The notes under the pieces: generated by a model
Seen by the model: only the letters and a program-made list of their open reading frames with translations
What the model was told of the DNA's origin: nothing
The model's database searches: none
Assembly: GCA_021845805.1 (NCBI GenBank)
Contig: JAJZVD010000029.1
Location: 1-40,966, forward strand
Direction: 5' to 3'
From: Pseudomonadota bacterium
GTDB lineage: Bacteria; Pseudomonadota; Alphaproteobacteria; Rhodobacterales; Rhodobacteraceae
Length of the DNA: 40,966 nt
Translations under genes and position numbers: made by a program
Shown: positions 8,926-16,533 of the stretch, piece by piece
Layout of the letters: the number at the start of each line of letters is the position of its first letter
Numbering within the stretch: the first letter of the stretch is position 1

Positions 8926-9386
8926 TGACGACAGACGTCTCTGGCCTGACGCAGCTCGGCCGTGCGGTGGACGCGCCCGCCAGCCCCGAGACGGCGGTGC
9001 TGGAGCGTGTGCCCTCGCCCCATCGCGGCACGCGCTACGTCGTGCGCTTTACCGCGCCCGAGTTCACCTCGCTCTGCCCGATGACGGGGCAGCCCGATTT
9101 CGCGCATCTGGTGATCGACTACATCCCGCGCGACTGGCTTGTGGAATCGAAGTCGCTGAAGCTCTTTCTGACCAGCTTCCGCAACCACGGCGCCTTCCAC
9201 GAGGATTGCTCGGTCTATGTGGGCAAGCGGATCGTGGATCTGCTTGAACCCGAATGGCTCAGGATCGGCGCCTACTGGTATCCGCGCGGCGGCATCCCGA
9301 TCGACGTGTTCTGGCAGACCGGGCCTGCCCCCGAGGGCGTCTGGCTGCCCGATCAGGGCGTTCCGCCCTATCGCGGGCGCGGCTAG
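8925..9386 (+). CDS. queF: NADPH-dependent 7-cyano-7-deazaguanine reductase QueF
   Basis: QueF reduces preQ0 to preQ1 in queuosine biosynthesis. At 153 residues it is the short unimodular type. The catalytic cysteine is C51 in [14 protein letters not shown], and the QueF signature is [16 protein letters not shown] (residues 74-89), followed by FHEDC. The ATG overlaps the metK TGA by four bases. Queuosine formation uses SAM later in the pathway (QueA), so placement behind a SAM-sensing leader is sensible, though that link is inference. Confidence 0.94.
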   Translation: MTTDVSGLTQLGRAVDAPASPETAVLERVPSPHRGTRYVVRFTAPEFTSLCPMTGQPDFAHLVIDYIPRDWLVESKSLKLFLTSFRNHGAFHEDCSVYVGKRIVDLLEPEWLRIGAYWYPRGGIPIDVFWQTGPAPEGVWLPDQGVPPYRGRG

Positions 9387-9496
9387 CGGCCTGTGCATCG
9401 GTGCAGGGCAGCTGTGCAGCGCCGCCCTGCGCGTGACACGGGCGCGCCGTGCTCCTACATCGATGGCATTCCGCGGCCCGCGAGCAGAGGACAGAG

Positions 9497-10363
9497 ATGA
9501 CCGACACCCCCTATACCCCCCCGAAAGTCTGGACCTGGATCAAACCCTCGGGCGGCACCTTTGCCAGCATCAACCGCCCCATCGCCGGGGCCACCCATGA
9601 CAAGGCGCTGCCGGTCGGGCGGCATCCGTTCCAGCTTTACTCGATGGGCACGCCCAACGGGGTGAAGGTAACGGTGATGTTCGAAGAGCTGCTGGCCGCG
9701 GGCCATGCGGCCGAGTATGATGCCTGGCTGATCCGCATCGGCGATGGCGACCAGTTCGGGTCGGGCTTTGTCGAGATCAACCCGAACTCCAAGATCCCCG
9801 CGCTGGTGGACCGTTCGGGGCCTGCCCCGGTGCGGGTGTTCGAAAGCGCCTCGATCCTGATGCATCTGGCCGAGAAGTTCGGCGCCTTCCTGCCAGCCAG
9901 CGGCCCGGCGCGGACCGAGGTGCTGAACTGGCTGTTCTGGCAGATGGGCTCGGCGCCCTACCTGGGCGGCGGCTTCGGGCATTTCTACGCCTATGCGCCG
10001 GTAAAGATCGAATATGCGATCGACCGCTTTGCCATGGAAACCAAGCGCCAGCTTGACGTTCTTGACCGCGAACTGGCCGGCCGCAGCTTCATCGCGGGCG
10101 AGGATTACAGCATCGCCGACATGGCGATCTGGCCCTGGTATGGCCAGCTTGCGCTGGGGCGGCAGTACAACGCGGCCGAGTTTCTGGATGTGGAAAGCTA
10201 TACCAACGTCCAGCGCTGGGCGAAGGCGATCGACGCGCGGCCTGCGGTGAAGCGGGGCCGGATGGTGAACCGGACCTATGGCGATCCGGCCGAACAACTG
10301 CACGAGCGGCACGAGGCGTCGGATTTCCAGACCAGGACGCAGGACAAGCTTGCCGACGGCTGA
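9497..10363 (+). CDS. yghU: Glutathione S-transferase, YghU/Nu class disulfide-bond oxidoreductase
   Basis: A 288-residue protein with an N-terminal thioredoxin-like domain (LYSMGTPNGVKVTVMFEEL, then NPNSKIPALVD and VFESASILMHLAEKFG) and an all-helical C-terminal GST domain (about 155-280; SIADMAIWPWYGQLAL). The extended N-terminus (TPPKVWTWIKPSGGTFASINRP) is typical of the Nu/YghU subgroup, which has glutathione-dependent disulfide reductase activity. The start at 9497 follows AGAGGACAG. It stands 110 bases after queF, with no clear terminator between them. Confidence 0.9.
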   Translation: MTDTPYTPPKVWTWIKPSGGTFASINRPIAGATHDKALPVGRHPFQLYSMGTPNGVKVTVMFEELLAAGHAAEYDAWLIRIGDGDQFGSGFVEINPNSKIPALVDRSGPAPVRVFESASILMHLAEKFGAFLPASGPARTEVLNWLFWQMGSAPYLGGGFGHFYAYAPVKIEYAIDRFAMETKRQLDVLDRELAGRSFIAGEDYSIADMAIWPWYGQLALGRQYNAAEFLDVESYTNVQRWAKAIDARPAVKRGRMVNRTYGDPAEQLHERHEASDFQTRTQDKLADG

Positions 10364-10386
10364 TCCGACGGGCGGCGGCCCCGGTC

Positions 10387-10415
10387 TTGACGCGGCGGTG
10401 CCGCGCGGGTAGGGG
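10387..10415 (+). promoter_or_regulatory. Predicted trmB promoter (TTGACG-N17-TAGGGG)
   Basis: TTGACG at 10387-10392 is 17 bases from TAGGGG at 10410-10415, which ends 25 bases before the trmB ATG. The layout is the same as before miaB and metY. Confidence 0.45.
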
Positions 10416-10440
10416 CCCGCATCCCATCCGGACCGAGGCC

Positions 10441-11136
10441 ATGACCGAAGAGACCCCGCAGACCGACTGGCGCAACTTCTACGGCCGCCGCCACGGCAAG
10501 ACGCTGCGGGCCAGCCAGAAGGATTACCTGGGCGACCTGCAGCGCCTTTGCCCGCCCGGCATCAGCCGCGAGGACAATCCCGCCCGGGCGCGGATCGACC
10601 CCGCCGCGATCTTTGGCGATGGGCGACCCCTGTGGCTGGAGATCGGCTTCGGCGGGGGCGAGCATCTGGTTCACATGGCGGCCCGTTACCCCGGGATCGG
10701 CATCGTCGGATGCGAGCCCTTCGTGAACGGCGTGGCCATGCTGCTGGGCAAGATCCGCGCGGCGGGGGTTGCGAACCTTGCCGTCTATCCGGGTGACGTG
10801 CGCGACCTTTTCGACGTGCTGCCCGACGCCTGCATCGCGAAGGCGTTCCTGAATTACCCCGACCCTTGGCCCAAGGCCCGCCACCACAAGCGCCGCTTCG
10901 TCACGCCGGGGCACCTTCTGCCGCTGGCGCGGGTGATGCGGCCGGGGGCGGAACTGCGGGTGGCCACCGACATTCCTGACTACGCCCGCCAGACCCGGGA
11001 AGAGGTGCCGCCCGCGGGCTTCGCGCCTGTGTCCGATACCGGCCTGGCCTGGGCGGATTGGCTGTCCACCCGCTACGAGCAGAAGGCGCTGCGCGAAGGC
11101 CGGGTGCCGGAATACCTGACCTTCCGGCGGCTCTGA
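10441..11136 (+). CDS. trmB: tRNA (guanine-N7-)-methyltransferase TrmB
   Basis: A 231-residue SAM-dependent enzyme that methylates G46 of tRNA. The N-terminus has the FYGRRHGKTLR segment of the family. The SAM-binding motif is LWLEIGFGGGEHLVHMA, followed by GCEPFVNGVAMLL. The substrate/catalytic region is NYPDPWPKARHHKRRFV, and the C-terminus ends with TRYEQKALREGR. The start at 10441 gives MTEETPQTDWRNFYGRR, as in relatives. Its stop is only 3 bases from that of the convergent Lrp-type gene. Confidence 0.95.
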   Translation: MTEETPQTDWRNFYGRRHGKTLRASQKDYLGDLQRLCPPGISREDNPARARIDPAAIFGDGRPLWLEIGFGGGEHLVHMAARYPGIGIVGCEPFVNGVAMLLGKIRAAGVANLAVYPGDVRDLFDVLPDACIAKAFLNYPDPWPKARHHKRRFVTPGHLLPLARVMRPGAELRVATDIPDYARQTREEVPPAGFAPVSDTGLAWADWLSTRYEQKALREGRVPEYLTFRRL

Positions 11137-11139
11137 CCC

Positions 11140-11595
11140 CTACACGGGCAGCGGCGCGTCGGGCTTGAACTGATCCATCACGATCTGGCTTTGCACCCGT
11201 GCGACCGCCGGGTGGGCCAGCAAGACCTGGTGGATCAGCCGGTTCAGCCCCGCAAGATCGGCGCAATAGGCGCGCAGCAGGTAGTCGGCCTCGCCCGTCA
11301 GGGTCCAGGCGCTGATGATCTCGGGGCGGGTGCCAACCAGTTGCGCGAAGGATCGCGCGGCCTCGGGCGCGTGGCGCGCCATCTGCACCTGGATGAAGGC
11401 CTGCACCGCCAGCCCCGCGCGCAGCGGATCGACCCGGGCGGCATAGCCCAGGATATAGCCCTCTGCCTCCAGCCGCTGCCGCCGCCGCCCCGCCTGGCTG
11501 GGCGAGAGGTTCAGCACCTCTCCCAGCGCCTCGGCGGTCAGATGCGCGTTCTTCTGCAGCGAAGCCAGCAAGCGGGAATCGATCTCATCAAGCAT
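11140..11595 (-). CDS. Lrp/AsnC-family transcriptional regulator (likely controls hpd)
   Basis: A 151-residue regulator. Its N-terminal AsnC-type helix-turn-helix is DEIDSRLLASLQKNAHLTAEALGEVLNLSPSQAGRRRQRLEAEGYI, and the C-terminal RAM/effector domain contains WTLTGEADYLLRAYCADL. It is transcribed away from hpd, and the 134-base gap between them holds a tandem repeat. Lrp-type regulators next to hpd usually respond to aromatic amino acids, so control of tyrosine breakdown is a reasonable inference. The effector is not visible from sequence. Confidence 0.88.
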   Translation of the reverse strand: MLDEIDSRLLASLQKNAHLTAEALGEVLNLSPSQAGRRRQRLEAEGYILGYAARVDPLRAGLAVQAFIQVQMARHAPEAARSFAQLVGTRPEIISAWTLTGEADYLLRAYCADLAGLNRLIHQVLLAHPAVARVQSQIVMDQFKPDAPLPV

Positions 11596-11652
11596 CTGCG
11601 GAAATCCCGCGCCAAACAGGTATCCAGCGCGCGAAGACCGCGCCTCTCCTTC

Positions 11653-11684
11653 GCATTATGCTGCATTATGCGCGCTTTGCGCAA
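11653..11684. promoter_or_regulatory. Candidate operator between the Lrp-type gene and hpd
   Basis: GCATTATG occurs twice, at 11653-11660 and 11663-11670. The copies start exactly 10 bases apart, one helical turn, and are followed by the inverted repeat GCGC-TTT-GCGC at 11673-11683. It is the only AT-containing patch in the gap. Lrp-family octamers typically bind such helically phased repeats, so this is the likely binding site. Confidence 0.45.
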
Positions 11685-11729
11685 GGTGCGGGGCCTATCC
11701 TTGCGTCATCCGCGAACAGGAGAACGATC

Positions 11730-12827
11730 ATGGGTCCCTTCCCGCACCAGGCCCCCCGGGCCACGATCTCGGCCGACAACCCGGCCGGCACCGACGGGTT
11801 CGAGTTTGTCGAATTCGCCCATCCCGATCCGCAGGTCTTGCGCGACCTCTTCGCCCGCATGGGCTTTGCCCTGACCGCCCGCCACAAGACCAAGGCGGTC
11901 GAGCTGTGGCAGCAGGGCGACATCACCTATGTGCTGAACGCCGAGCCGGGCAGCCATGCCACTGACTTCGTGGCCGAACACGGGCCCTGCGCCCCCTCGA
12001 TGTGCTGGCGCGTGGTGGATGCGGCGCATGCCTATGCCCATGCCATCGCCAGGGGCGCCACGCCCTATGAGGGGCCGGGGCGGGTGTTCGACCTGCCCGC
12101 CATCCGGGGCATCGGCGGCAGCCTGATCTATTTCACCGACCGCTACGGCTCTGACACCCCCTATGCGGCCGAGGTGGAGTGGGTCGGTACGCCGAAGCAG
12201 CCGGGGGTGGGGTTCTACTACCTCGACCACCTGACCCACAACGTCCACAAGGGCAACATGGACACCTGGTTCAAGTTCTACGGAGACCTGTTCAACTTCC
12301 GCCAGATCCGCTTCTTTGACATCGAGGGCAAGTTCACCGGGCTGCACAGCCGCGCCCTGACCAGCCCCTGTGGCCGCATCCGCATTCCGATCAACGAAGA
12401 CCGGGGCGAAACCGGGCAGATCGTGGAATACCTGAAGCGCTACAACGGCGAAGGCATCCAGCATATCGCGGTGGGCAGCGACGACATCTACGCCGCCACC
12501 GACGCGATCGCCGAACGCGGCCTGACCTTCATGCCGAAGCCGCCGATGGCCTATTACGAGTTGAGCCGCAGCCGCGTGACCGGGCACCAGGAACCGATCG
12601 ACCGGCTGGCAAGGCACGGCATCCTGATCGACGGCGAGGGGGTGCTGGGCGGCGGCGAGACGAAGATCCTGCTGCAGATCTTCTCGAAGTCCGTGATCGG
12701 GCCGATCTTCTTCGAGTTCATCCAGCGCAAGGGCGATGACGGCTTCGGCGAGGGCAACTTCCGCGCCCTGTTCGAATCCATCGAGCAGGACCAGATCGAG
12801 CGCGGCGTGCTGAAGGTGGCAAGCTGA
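11730..12827 (+). CDS. hpd: 4-hydroxyphenylpyruvate dioxygenase
   Basis: HPPD is a cytosolic Fe(II) enzyme that converts 4-hydroxyphenylpyruvate to homogentisate in tyrosine catabolism. The 365-residue protein has two VOC-like halves; the iron site is in the second half. Metal ligands are visible as His in YLDHLTHNV, His in GEGIQHIAVG and Glu in FFEFIQRKGDDGFGEGNF near the C-terminus. The start at 11730 has AGGAGA upstream. The stop directly abuts the stop of the convergent 938-residue gene, with no base between them. Confidence 0.95.
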   Translation: MGPFPHQAPRATISADNPAGTDGFEFVEFAHPDPQVLRDLFARMGFALTARHKTKAVELWQQGDITYVLNAEPGSHATDFVAEHGPCAPSMCWRVVDAAHAYAHAIARGATPYEGPGRVFDLPAIRGIGGSLIYFTDRYGSDTPYAAEVEWVGTPKQPGVGFYYLDHLTHNVHKGNMDTWFKFYGDLFNFRQIRFFDIEGKFTGLHSRALTSPCGRIRIPINEDRGETGQIVEYLKRYNGEGIQHIAVGSDDIYAATDAIAERGLTFMPKPPMAYYELSRSRVTGHQEPIDRLARHGILIDGEGVLGGGETKILLQIFSKSVIGPIFFEFIQRKGDDGFGEGNFRALFESIEQDQIERGVLKVAS

Positions 12828-15644
12828 TCAGCCCTTGGGCATGGCCAGCATCACGTTCTGGCCGTTCTTGACGTAGTAGAGGTTATCCTCGCCGATGGCG
12901 GCCACCCGGCCGCCATCAAGCGTGTCGCCCACCTGCACCCGCATCACCTTGCCACCCGGCATCCGCACCAGCGCCGAGCGGTCGGCGCTGGTGCCGAAGA
13001 CGCCGATCAGACTGACGCGGCTCAGGTTCAGCCCGCTGTTCACCGTCGCCTCGCGCACGACAGACGGGTTCTGCGGAATGGCGGGCATCGGCGCCACGGC
13101 GGCGGGCGCCTCATCCACCACCGGCTGCGCCTGCGGCGCGGGCTGTGCGGTCACCACGGGCGTCGCGGGCGCGGCACCCGCCGCGGCCAGCGCGGCGGCG
13201 ACGCCGCTGTCGACCGCGGTCGGTTTTGCGGCGACGGTGCGCGCCTTGGCCTGCAGCGCGATCAGGGCTTTCGGCGGCGCCTTCGGGCGCAGCGAGCTTG
13301 CCACCGCCAGATCGCTGCCGCTGTCGGCGGCCGCGGGGGCCGGTACAGGGGCGGCGAAGACGCCGGTGGTCGGGCGCGGCTTCGGCAGGACGGTCGCGGC
13401 GGTGGGTGCGACCGACCCGGCAGGGACGGACGCCACATAAAGCGAGGCCGGTGGCGGCTTGGGGTGGACCTTGGCAAGCTTCGGATCGGCGCCCGGCGGC
13501 GGTTCGGCCACCGCGGCCCCGGCTGCGGGACCGGGCTGCGCCGCGACCGGTGCGGGCACCGGCGGGGTGCCCGGCGGCAAAGCGGCCGCGTCCGGCGTCG
13601 GCTGGGGCGCGGGGCTGGTCTGGGGTGTGGCGGCAGTCGGCGCGGCCTGTTGCGGTTCGGGCGCTTGTCCGGCTGCGGCATCGGGCATCGGCGGCGGCGC
13701 CGGTGTGGCCGGTTGCATGTCGGGGCCTCCGGCGGGCAAGGTCGCTGCGGGGCTCAGCGTCAGGCCGGGATCGACCGAGGCGACCGCGATGCTGGCATTC
13801 GGCTCGGGCTGGGCGGGGGCCTTGCTGTCGGGCGCGGTGACCTGCGGGGTCGGGCCGGCGGTGCCAGCCGCCGCTGCGGCGGTCGCCGGGGCCGCGGCGG
13901 TCTGGGCGGCGGCATCGGGCGTTGGCGTGGCCGCGGCGGAGGCCGGGGGCGTCGTGACGTCAGGCGTTGCGGTGGCGGTCTGCGTGGTGGCCGGTGTCAC
14001 CGGTTCCCGCTGCGACACGCTGACGGTCGACCAAAGCGCGACCGCCCCCAGCAGCGCCAGCAGGATCACGGTCAGGATCAGCCCCAGAAAGCGCGGCGCG
14101 CGGCTCGGCCGGTCCTTGCGGCGCGCGCCAAAGACGGTCATCGCCTCGGCCTCGGTCTGCGGCTGGGTGGCCGGCGCGGCGGCGGGCAGGGCCGCGATCG
14201 TCTCTTCGGCAGGGACCGGGCGCTCGGGGATGAAGCGGCCCGTGTCGGCCCCGCGCTGCTTGCCCTTGGCCAGCTTGGGGGGCGGGGGCGGCGCGACGGG
14301 GCGTTTGCCCGACCGGGTGCCGCCGCTGCGGGCGACCTGCGCGGCCAGCGCCGTCCGCACCGCCTCGGGCATCGAGGCGGGTTTCGCCGCGGCGCGCGCC
14401 CCGGCCGCAGGAACCGCCCGCAGGGGTGGCGCGGGCGGCAGGTCGGCCATCGGCGGCGCACCGATCCGCGGGACGGGGCGTTCCGGGCGCGGCTGGTCGC
14501 TGATCGGGGCGACCGTCGGGTCGCGCCGGGTGGTGAAGGTCGGCCGCGGGCGCGGGGCCTCGGCGGTCTCCAGCAGCGCCGCGGCAGGCTCGGGGTCGTC
14601 GACCATCTCGGCCATCGGCGCTTCGTCGTCGACCGCGTCGGGCTGCGGGGCGCCATCGGCGCGCACGTCGTCCGCCGCAGGGGCAAGAGCGGCCAGGCCC
14701 ACGCTGTCCTGACCGGGCAGGGGCGGTTCGGCTGCAGGTTCGGTCGCGTCCCACGCAGGCAATTCTGCCGCCGCGGTGGGGGGGTCGGCCGGATGTTCGT
14801 CGAAAGGTTCGGCCTCGGGCGCGACCTCAGTCTCCTGCGACACGGCCTCTGCATCGTCGGCCACCGCCTCGGGCGCCGCCTGCTCGATCACCTCCGCAAT
14901 CGCCTCGTCCGGCTCCGGCGCGGCGCTCTCGTCCGCCGCGGGCTCTGGCGGCGACAGGGCCTCGGCTGCAACCGCCGTGGCCACGGCCGTTTCGGCATCA
15001 AGCCCGGGGGCGGCGTCCTCGGCCGCCGTCTCTTCGATCACCACCGGGGCCGTCACGCTCGCCATCGGTGCTTCGGGGTCCGGTGCCGGTTCGGGGCGGG
15101 GCAGGCGGCTGACCCGCACCGGGTCCTGATCGCGTTCCACCCGGTCGCCCTTCAGCAGTTCGGCGGCGCTGGGGGCGGTTCCGAAGAAGGGCTCGCCCGC
15201 GAACTGGCCCGGCTCGGGCGTGCAGACGAAGGACACCGGGTTGAACTTGTGTTCCAGCGCAAAGGCTTCGGCCTCTTGCAGCGTCTCGCGCGCGACCACG
15301 GCCACTTGCAATACGTCGCCGGTACCGGACCAGTCGAATACCAGCTCGTCGATCGCATAGGGCGTCTGGCCATCCAGTGCGGCGGCGATCTGGGCGCGGC
15401 GTTGCGCCGTGGTCGGGCCGGGGGCCGTGACTTCGGTGAACAGCACCTGCGAGATCGGCAGGATCAGTTTCGTCGTCAACCCTCGCACATCCAGCCCCAG
15501 CGCGGTCGAGCGCAGGAAGGCCAGGGCCTCGGCCAGGTCGGGCGCATCGAGCGGGACTTCGCCGACCGGGCTCCAGCCGCGGATCGTGCGGTGGACCAGT
15601 CCGATCCCCTCCGGGTCGAGGTTCAGTGCGAAAGTTGGTTTCAT
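12828..15644 (-). CDS. Large Pro/Ala-rich single-span membrane protein with GspL/PilM-like and PilP/GspC-like ends
   Basis: A 938-residue protein in four parts. (1) Residues 1 to about 165 (FALNLDPEGIGLVHRT, LPISQVLFTEVTAPG, TPYAIDELVFDW) look like the cytoplasmic actin-fold region of GspL/PilM-type assembly proteins. (2) Residues about 170-510 are a low-complexity acidic Pro/Ala/Glu stretch. (3) One membrane helix lies at about 516-538 (FLGLILTVILLALLGAVALW), preceded by basic RRKDRPSRAPR. (4) A Pro/Ala linker leads to a C-terminal domain at about 862-938 (SLIGVFGTSADRSALVRMPGGKVMRVQVGD) like PilP/GspC. No other secretion or pilus gene lies nearby. Low-complexity proteins like this are sometimes mislabelled as translation initiation factors. 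Function is unknown; domain matches are by eye. Confidence 0.7.
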   Translation of the reverse strand: MKPTFALNLDPEGIGLVHRTIRGWSPVGEVPLDAPDLAEALAFLRSTALGLDVRGLTTKLILPISQVLFTEVTAPGPTTAQRRAQIAAALDGQTPYAIDELVFDWSGTGDVLQVAVVARETLQEAEAFALEHKFNPVSFVCTPEPGQFAGEPFFGTAPSAAELLKGDRVERDQDPVRVSRLPRPEPAPDPEAPMASVTAPVVIEETAAEDAAPGLDAETAVATAVAAEALSPPEPAADESAAPEPDEAIAEVIEQAAPEAVADDAEAVSQETEVAPEAEPFDEHPADPPTAAAELPAWDATEPAAEPPLPGQDSVGLAALAPAADDVRADGAPQPDAVDDEAPMAEMVDDPEPAAALLETAEAPRPRPTFTTRRDPTVAPISDQPRPERPVPRIGAPPMADLPPAPPLRAVPAAGARAAAKPASMPEAVRTALAAQVARSGGTRSGKRPVAPPPPPKLAKGKQRGADTGRFIPERPVPAEETIAALPAAAPATQPQTEAEAMTVFGARRKDRPSRAPRFLGLILTVILLALLGAVALWSTVSVSQREPVTPATTQTATATPDVTTPPASAAATPTPDAAAQTAAAPATAAAAAGTAGPTPQVTAPDSKAPAQPEPNASIAVASVDPGLTLSPAATLPAGGPDMQPATPAPPPMPDAAAGQAPEPQQAAPTAATPQTSPAPQPTPDAAALPPGTPPVPAPVAAQPGPAAGAAVAEPPPGADPKLAKVHPKPPPASLYVASVPAGSVAPTAATVLPKPRPTTGVFAAPVPAPAAADSGSDLAVASSLRPKAPPKALIALQAKARTVAAKPTAVDSGVAAALAAAGAAPATPVVTAQPAPQAQPVVDEAPAAVAPMPAIPQNPSVVREATVNSGLNLSRVSLIGVFGTSADRSALVRMPGGKVMRVQVGDTLDGGRVAAIGEDNLYYVKNGQNVMLAMPKG

Positions 15645-15800
15645 TCCGTGGCTCTAGCACAGGAGCTTCGCGCGAGGGAGGAAGAAGCCGCGCGGGCGTT
15701 CTTCTACAGCAGGAATTTGCCTAGGGAAAGGAAATCCCCCGCGATCTGCCTTGCCAGATGCGCCTTTGCCGCCGACCCTGACGCAAACGGAGGATTTTTC

Positions 15801-16499
15801 ATGAAGCGACTGGCCGTCGTTCTGCTTTCGGTTGCATGCCTTGCGCCAGCCTTGGCCCGGGCAGAGGGGCCGACGATCACCGTGACGGGGCAGGGGCAGG
15901 TCAGCCGCGCGCCGGACATGGCGACCATCAGCCTGTCGGTGACCGCCAGCGCCCCCGACGCCGCGGCGGCGGTAGCGCAGGTGGCGAAGAACCTGACGGG
16001 CGTGCTCGACCGGCTGACGGCCGAAGGGGTGGCCCAGCCCGACATGCAGACCTCGGGGCTGACCCTCTCGCCGGTCTGGGAGACGCCGCGGCCGGGCTCG
16101 AACGCCGCGCCGAAGATCACCGGCTTTTCCGCGTCTTCCGCGGTCAGCGTGAAGGTGCGCGCGCTCGACCGGCTTGGCAGCGTTCTGGACGGCGTGGTGA
16201 AGGATGGGGCGAACGGGTTCGCCGGGTTGGAATTCGGGCTGGCCGACCCGGCCCCGGCGCAGGATGACGCGCGCAAGGCCGCGGTCGCCGACGCGCTGCA
16301 CAAGGCCGCGCTTTACGCCGCGGCGGCGGGGGTGAAGCTGGGCGCGGTGCAGTCCATTGCCGATCAGGACGGCGGCGGGCCGCGCCCGGTGATGATGAAG
16401 GCCGCGCCGATGTTCGCCGACGCTGCGCCGATGCCCGTCGCGCAGGGCGAGGTAGAGCTTCAGGCCAACGTCACGATCGTCTTCGCCATCGGGCCGTGA
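15801..16499 (+). CDS. SIMPL-domain (DUF541) periplasmic protein
   Basis: A 232-residue protein with a clean Sec signal peptide (MKRLAVVLLSVACLAPALARA, cleavage near residue 21). The mature part starts PTITVTGQGQVSRAPDMATISLSV, the hallmark of SIMPL/DUF541 proteins such as E. coli YggE. Those are periplasmic and linked to oxidative stress, but their activity is not defined. The ATG at 15801 is set by AACGGAGG seven bases upstream; the frame is open far upstream only because it is antisense to the 938-residue gene. TAGGGA at 15722 could be its -10 box. Confidence 0.9.
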   Translation: MKRLAVVLLSVACLAPALARAEGPTITVTGQGQVSRAPDMATISLSVTASAPDAAAAVAQVAKNLTGVLDRLTAEGVAQPDMQTSGLTLSPVWETPRPGSNAAPKITGFSASSAVSVKVRALDRLGSVLDGVVKDGANGFAGLEFGLADPAPAQDDARKAAVADALHKAALYAAAAGVKLGAVQSIADQDGGGPRPVMMKAAPMFADAAPMPVAQGEVELQANVTIVFAIGP

Positions 16500-16525
16500 C
16501 GGCCCCGGTTGTGCCCCGGGGCCGT
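16499..16525. terminator. Bidirectional terminator-like hairpin between the SIMPL gene and metY
   Basis: ACGGCCCCGG at 16499-16508 pairs perfectly with CCGGGGCCGT at 16516-16525, a 10-bp stem with a 7-base loop. It fills the 34-base gap between the convergent stops. No T-run follows on either strand. Confidence 0.5.
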
Positions 16526-16533
16526 GGCCGCGG

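Noticed and set aside
13464-16499. Open frame of 1011 codons on the plus strand
   Set aside because: Its first three quarters are antisense to the 938-residue gene and are Arg/Gly-rich shadow sequence; only the last part, from the ATG at 15801 with a ribosome site and signal peptide, is a real gene (SIMPL protein).
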